This document shows, piece by piece, positions 6,251 through 6,986 of a DNA stretch of 6,986 bases (its first letter is position 1; every line of letters starts with the position of its first letter). The notes beneath the pieces were generated by a model. It was given only the letters and a program-made list of their open reading frames with translations. It did no database searches and was not told the origin of the DNA. The translations under genes and the position numbers were made by a program. Source of the stretch: JAJPJX01 sp964568355 (GTDB taxonomy: Bacteria > Acidobacteriota > Terriglobia > Bryobacterales > Bryobacteraceae). The DNA lies in contig CAZMRK010000307.1 of the NCBI GenBank assembly GCA_964568355.1, forward strand, positions 1 to 6,986, read 5' to 3'.

Positions 6251-6986
6251 CTAACGGGGCTGCCGCGCCGTCTGGAGCCCGCTCCGGGCCCGGTGCCGGA
6301 TCTCCTGGATGTTGAGTCCGGTCAAAGTAACTGCTACCGCGCCGCCAATCAGCAACGGGAGGGTGAGCGCGCCAAACATCATGAAGGCGAAACCGGTGGC
6401 CGTGGTCTTGTCTACCCCGAATAACCCCAAAGCCAGGACACAGGTGGCCTGATATAGCCCTACGTTACCCGGCGCATTCGGTACCACCGTCCCAATCCGG
6501 ACGACAATCAGCACCGCGGCCGCCGCCCAGACGGAAAGATCCATCTCGTAGCCCCTCATCAGCGCCCACACCGGGATGATTTGCAGCAGCAGGTAGAGCA
6601 GGCTGATCAGCGTGGCCCGGCTGAACGTCTGCCATCTGCCCATGGTGTGCAAACCTTCGACAACGTGCCGCAGCGTGACCGCCCAGCGGCTCTCCCGAAC
6701 TACTTTTTGGGCATGGCTCTTGTGGAAAATGACAAAGGCCAGCAGCGCGGCCGCAACCACCAGCACCACTGCCATCACCCGCACTCCGTCCACCAGATAC
6801 CGCGGCAGGGTCAGGAAATTAGCCGTGATCACAAACGCGGCTACCATCCACAGCCCGTCTAGAATCCGCTCGATCGCGGCGGAGGCAATGGCCACCGAGA
6901 GATGTAGATTATTCCAATGGGCTAAAAGATAGCAGCGGATTACCTCACCAGTCCGCAGCGGCAGGATCTCGTTCGCGAACAGGCCG
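6251..6986 (-). CDS. Lysylphosphatidylglycerol-synthase TM / UPF0104 family membrane protein, 5' end cut by window
   Basis: The C-terminal 244 residues of a polytopic inner-membrane protein of the family that includes the membrane domain of MprF and AglD-like proteins, often linked to lipid or lipid-linked glycan translocation. The fragment opens with ANEILPLRTGEVIRCYLL (4-21), the family's conserved N-x(3)-P-x-R-x-GE segment. Hydrophobic helices lie at about 40-58, 69-87, 123-143, 151-169, 178-192 and 197-222. PNAPGNVGLYQ (169-179) matches the conserved proline/glycine motif between late helices. The tail (about 223-244) is basic and probably cytoplasmic. The frame continues unbroken to the window edge, so the GTG at 6895 is an internal valine. 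Members usually have about 300-350 residues, so roughly the first quarter to third is missing. The 79-bp gap and structured element separate it from the PIG-L gene; a functional link is unclear. Substrate unknown. Confidence 0.85.
   Translation of the reverse strand, partial: GLFANEILPLRTGEVIRCYLLAHWNNLHLSVAIASAAIERILDGLWMVAAFVITANFLTLPRYLVDGVRVMAVVLVVAAALLAFVIFHKSHAQKVVRESRWAVTLRHVVEGLHTMGRWQTFSRATLISLLYLLLQIIPVWALMRGYEMDLSVWAAAAVLIVVRIGTVVPNAPGNVGLYQATCVLALGLFGVDKTTATGFAFMMFGALTLPLLIGGAVAVTLTGLNIQEIRHRARSGLQTARQPR

Noticed and set aside
6893..6895. GTG as the start of the membrane-protein gene
   Set aside because: The same frame continues upstream to the window edge through a conserved family segment (NEILPLRTGE), so this GTG encodes an internal valine.

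Overview
The window most resembles an Acidobacteriota genome, probably near Solibacter/Bryobacter. This is inferred from the high GC content, the large Oar-type TonB-dependent receptor with an N-terminal carboxypeptidase-regulatory-like domain, an exported PIG-L (LmbE) deacetylase beside an exported alpha/beta hydrolase, and a hairpin-rich intergenic repeat. No marker gene is present to confirm it. All four genes I can support lie on the minus strand, so transcription runs from high to low coordinates. I see no convincing gene on the plus strand, no tRNA or rRNA, no CRISPR array and no insertion sequence.

In order of transcription: (1) 6986-6251, the C-terminal three quarters of a polytopic membrane protein of the lysylphosphatidylglycerol-synthase TM / UPF0104 family, cut by the window edge. 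(2) 6250-6172, a short gap holding a compact two-hairpin palindromic element and a consensus -10 box. (3) 6171-5308, a PIG-L family deacetylase with a signal peptide and intact zinc motifs, possibly read from a leaderless mRNA. (4) 5293-3431, a secreted alpha/beta hydrolase of prolyl-oligopeptidase/esterase type with a GFSMGG nucleophile elbow, 14 bp after the deacetylase and probably in the same operon. (5) 3430-3085, a 346-bp gap with a good sigma70-type promoter and a roughly 250-nt leader. (6) 3084-1, a TonB-dependent outer-membrane receptor that is open to the window edge and lacks its C-terminus.

The deacetylase, hydrolase and receptor all carry N-terminal export signals. A reasonable but unproven reading is that they form an envelope module: the receptor imports an oligomeric ligand, and the two periplasmic enzymes remove N-acetyl and ester or peptide groups from it. 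The receptor has its own promoter, so any link is one of neighbourhood rather than a proven shared transcript. I found no clearly novel defence or mobile system. The most distinctive observations are the two-hairpin element, the likely leaderless start of the PIG-L gene, and the strictly paired cysteines of the receptor.
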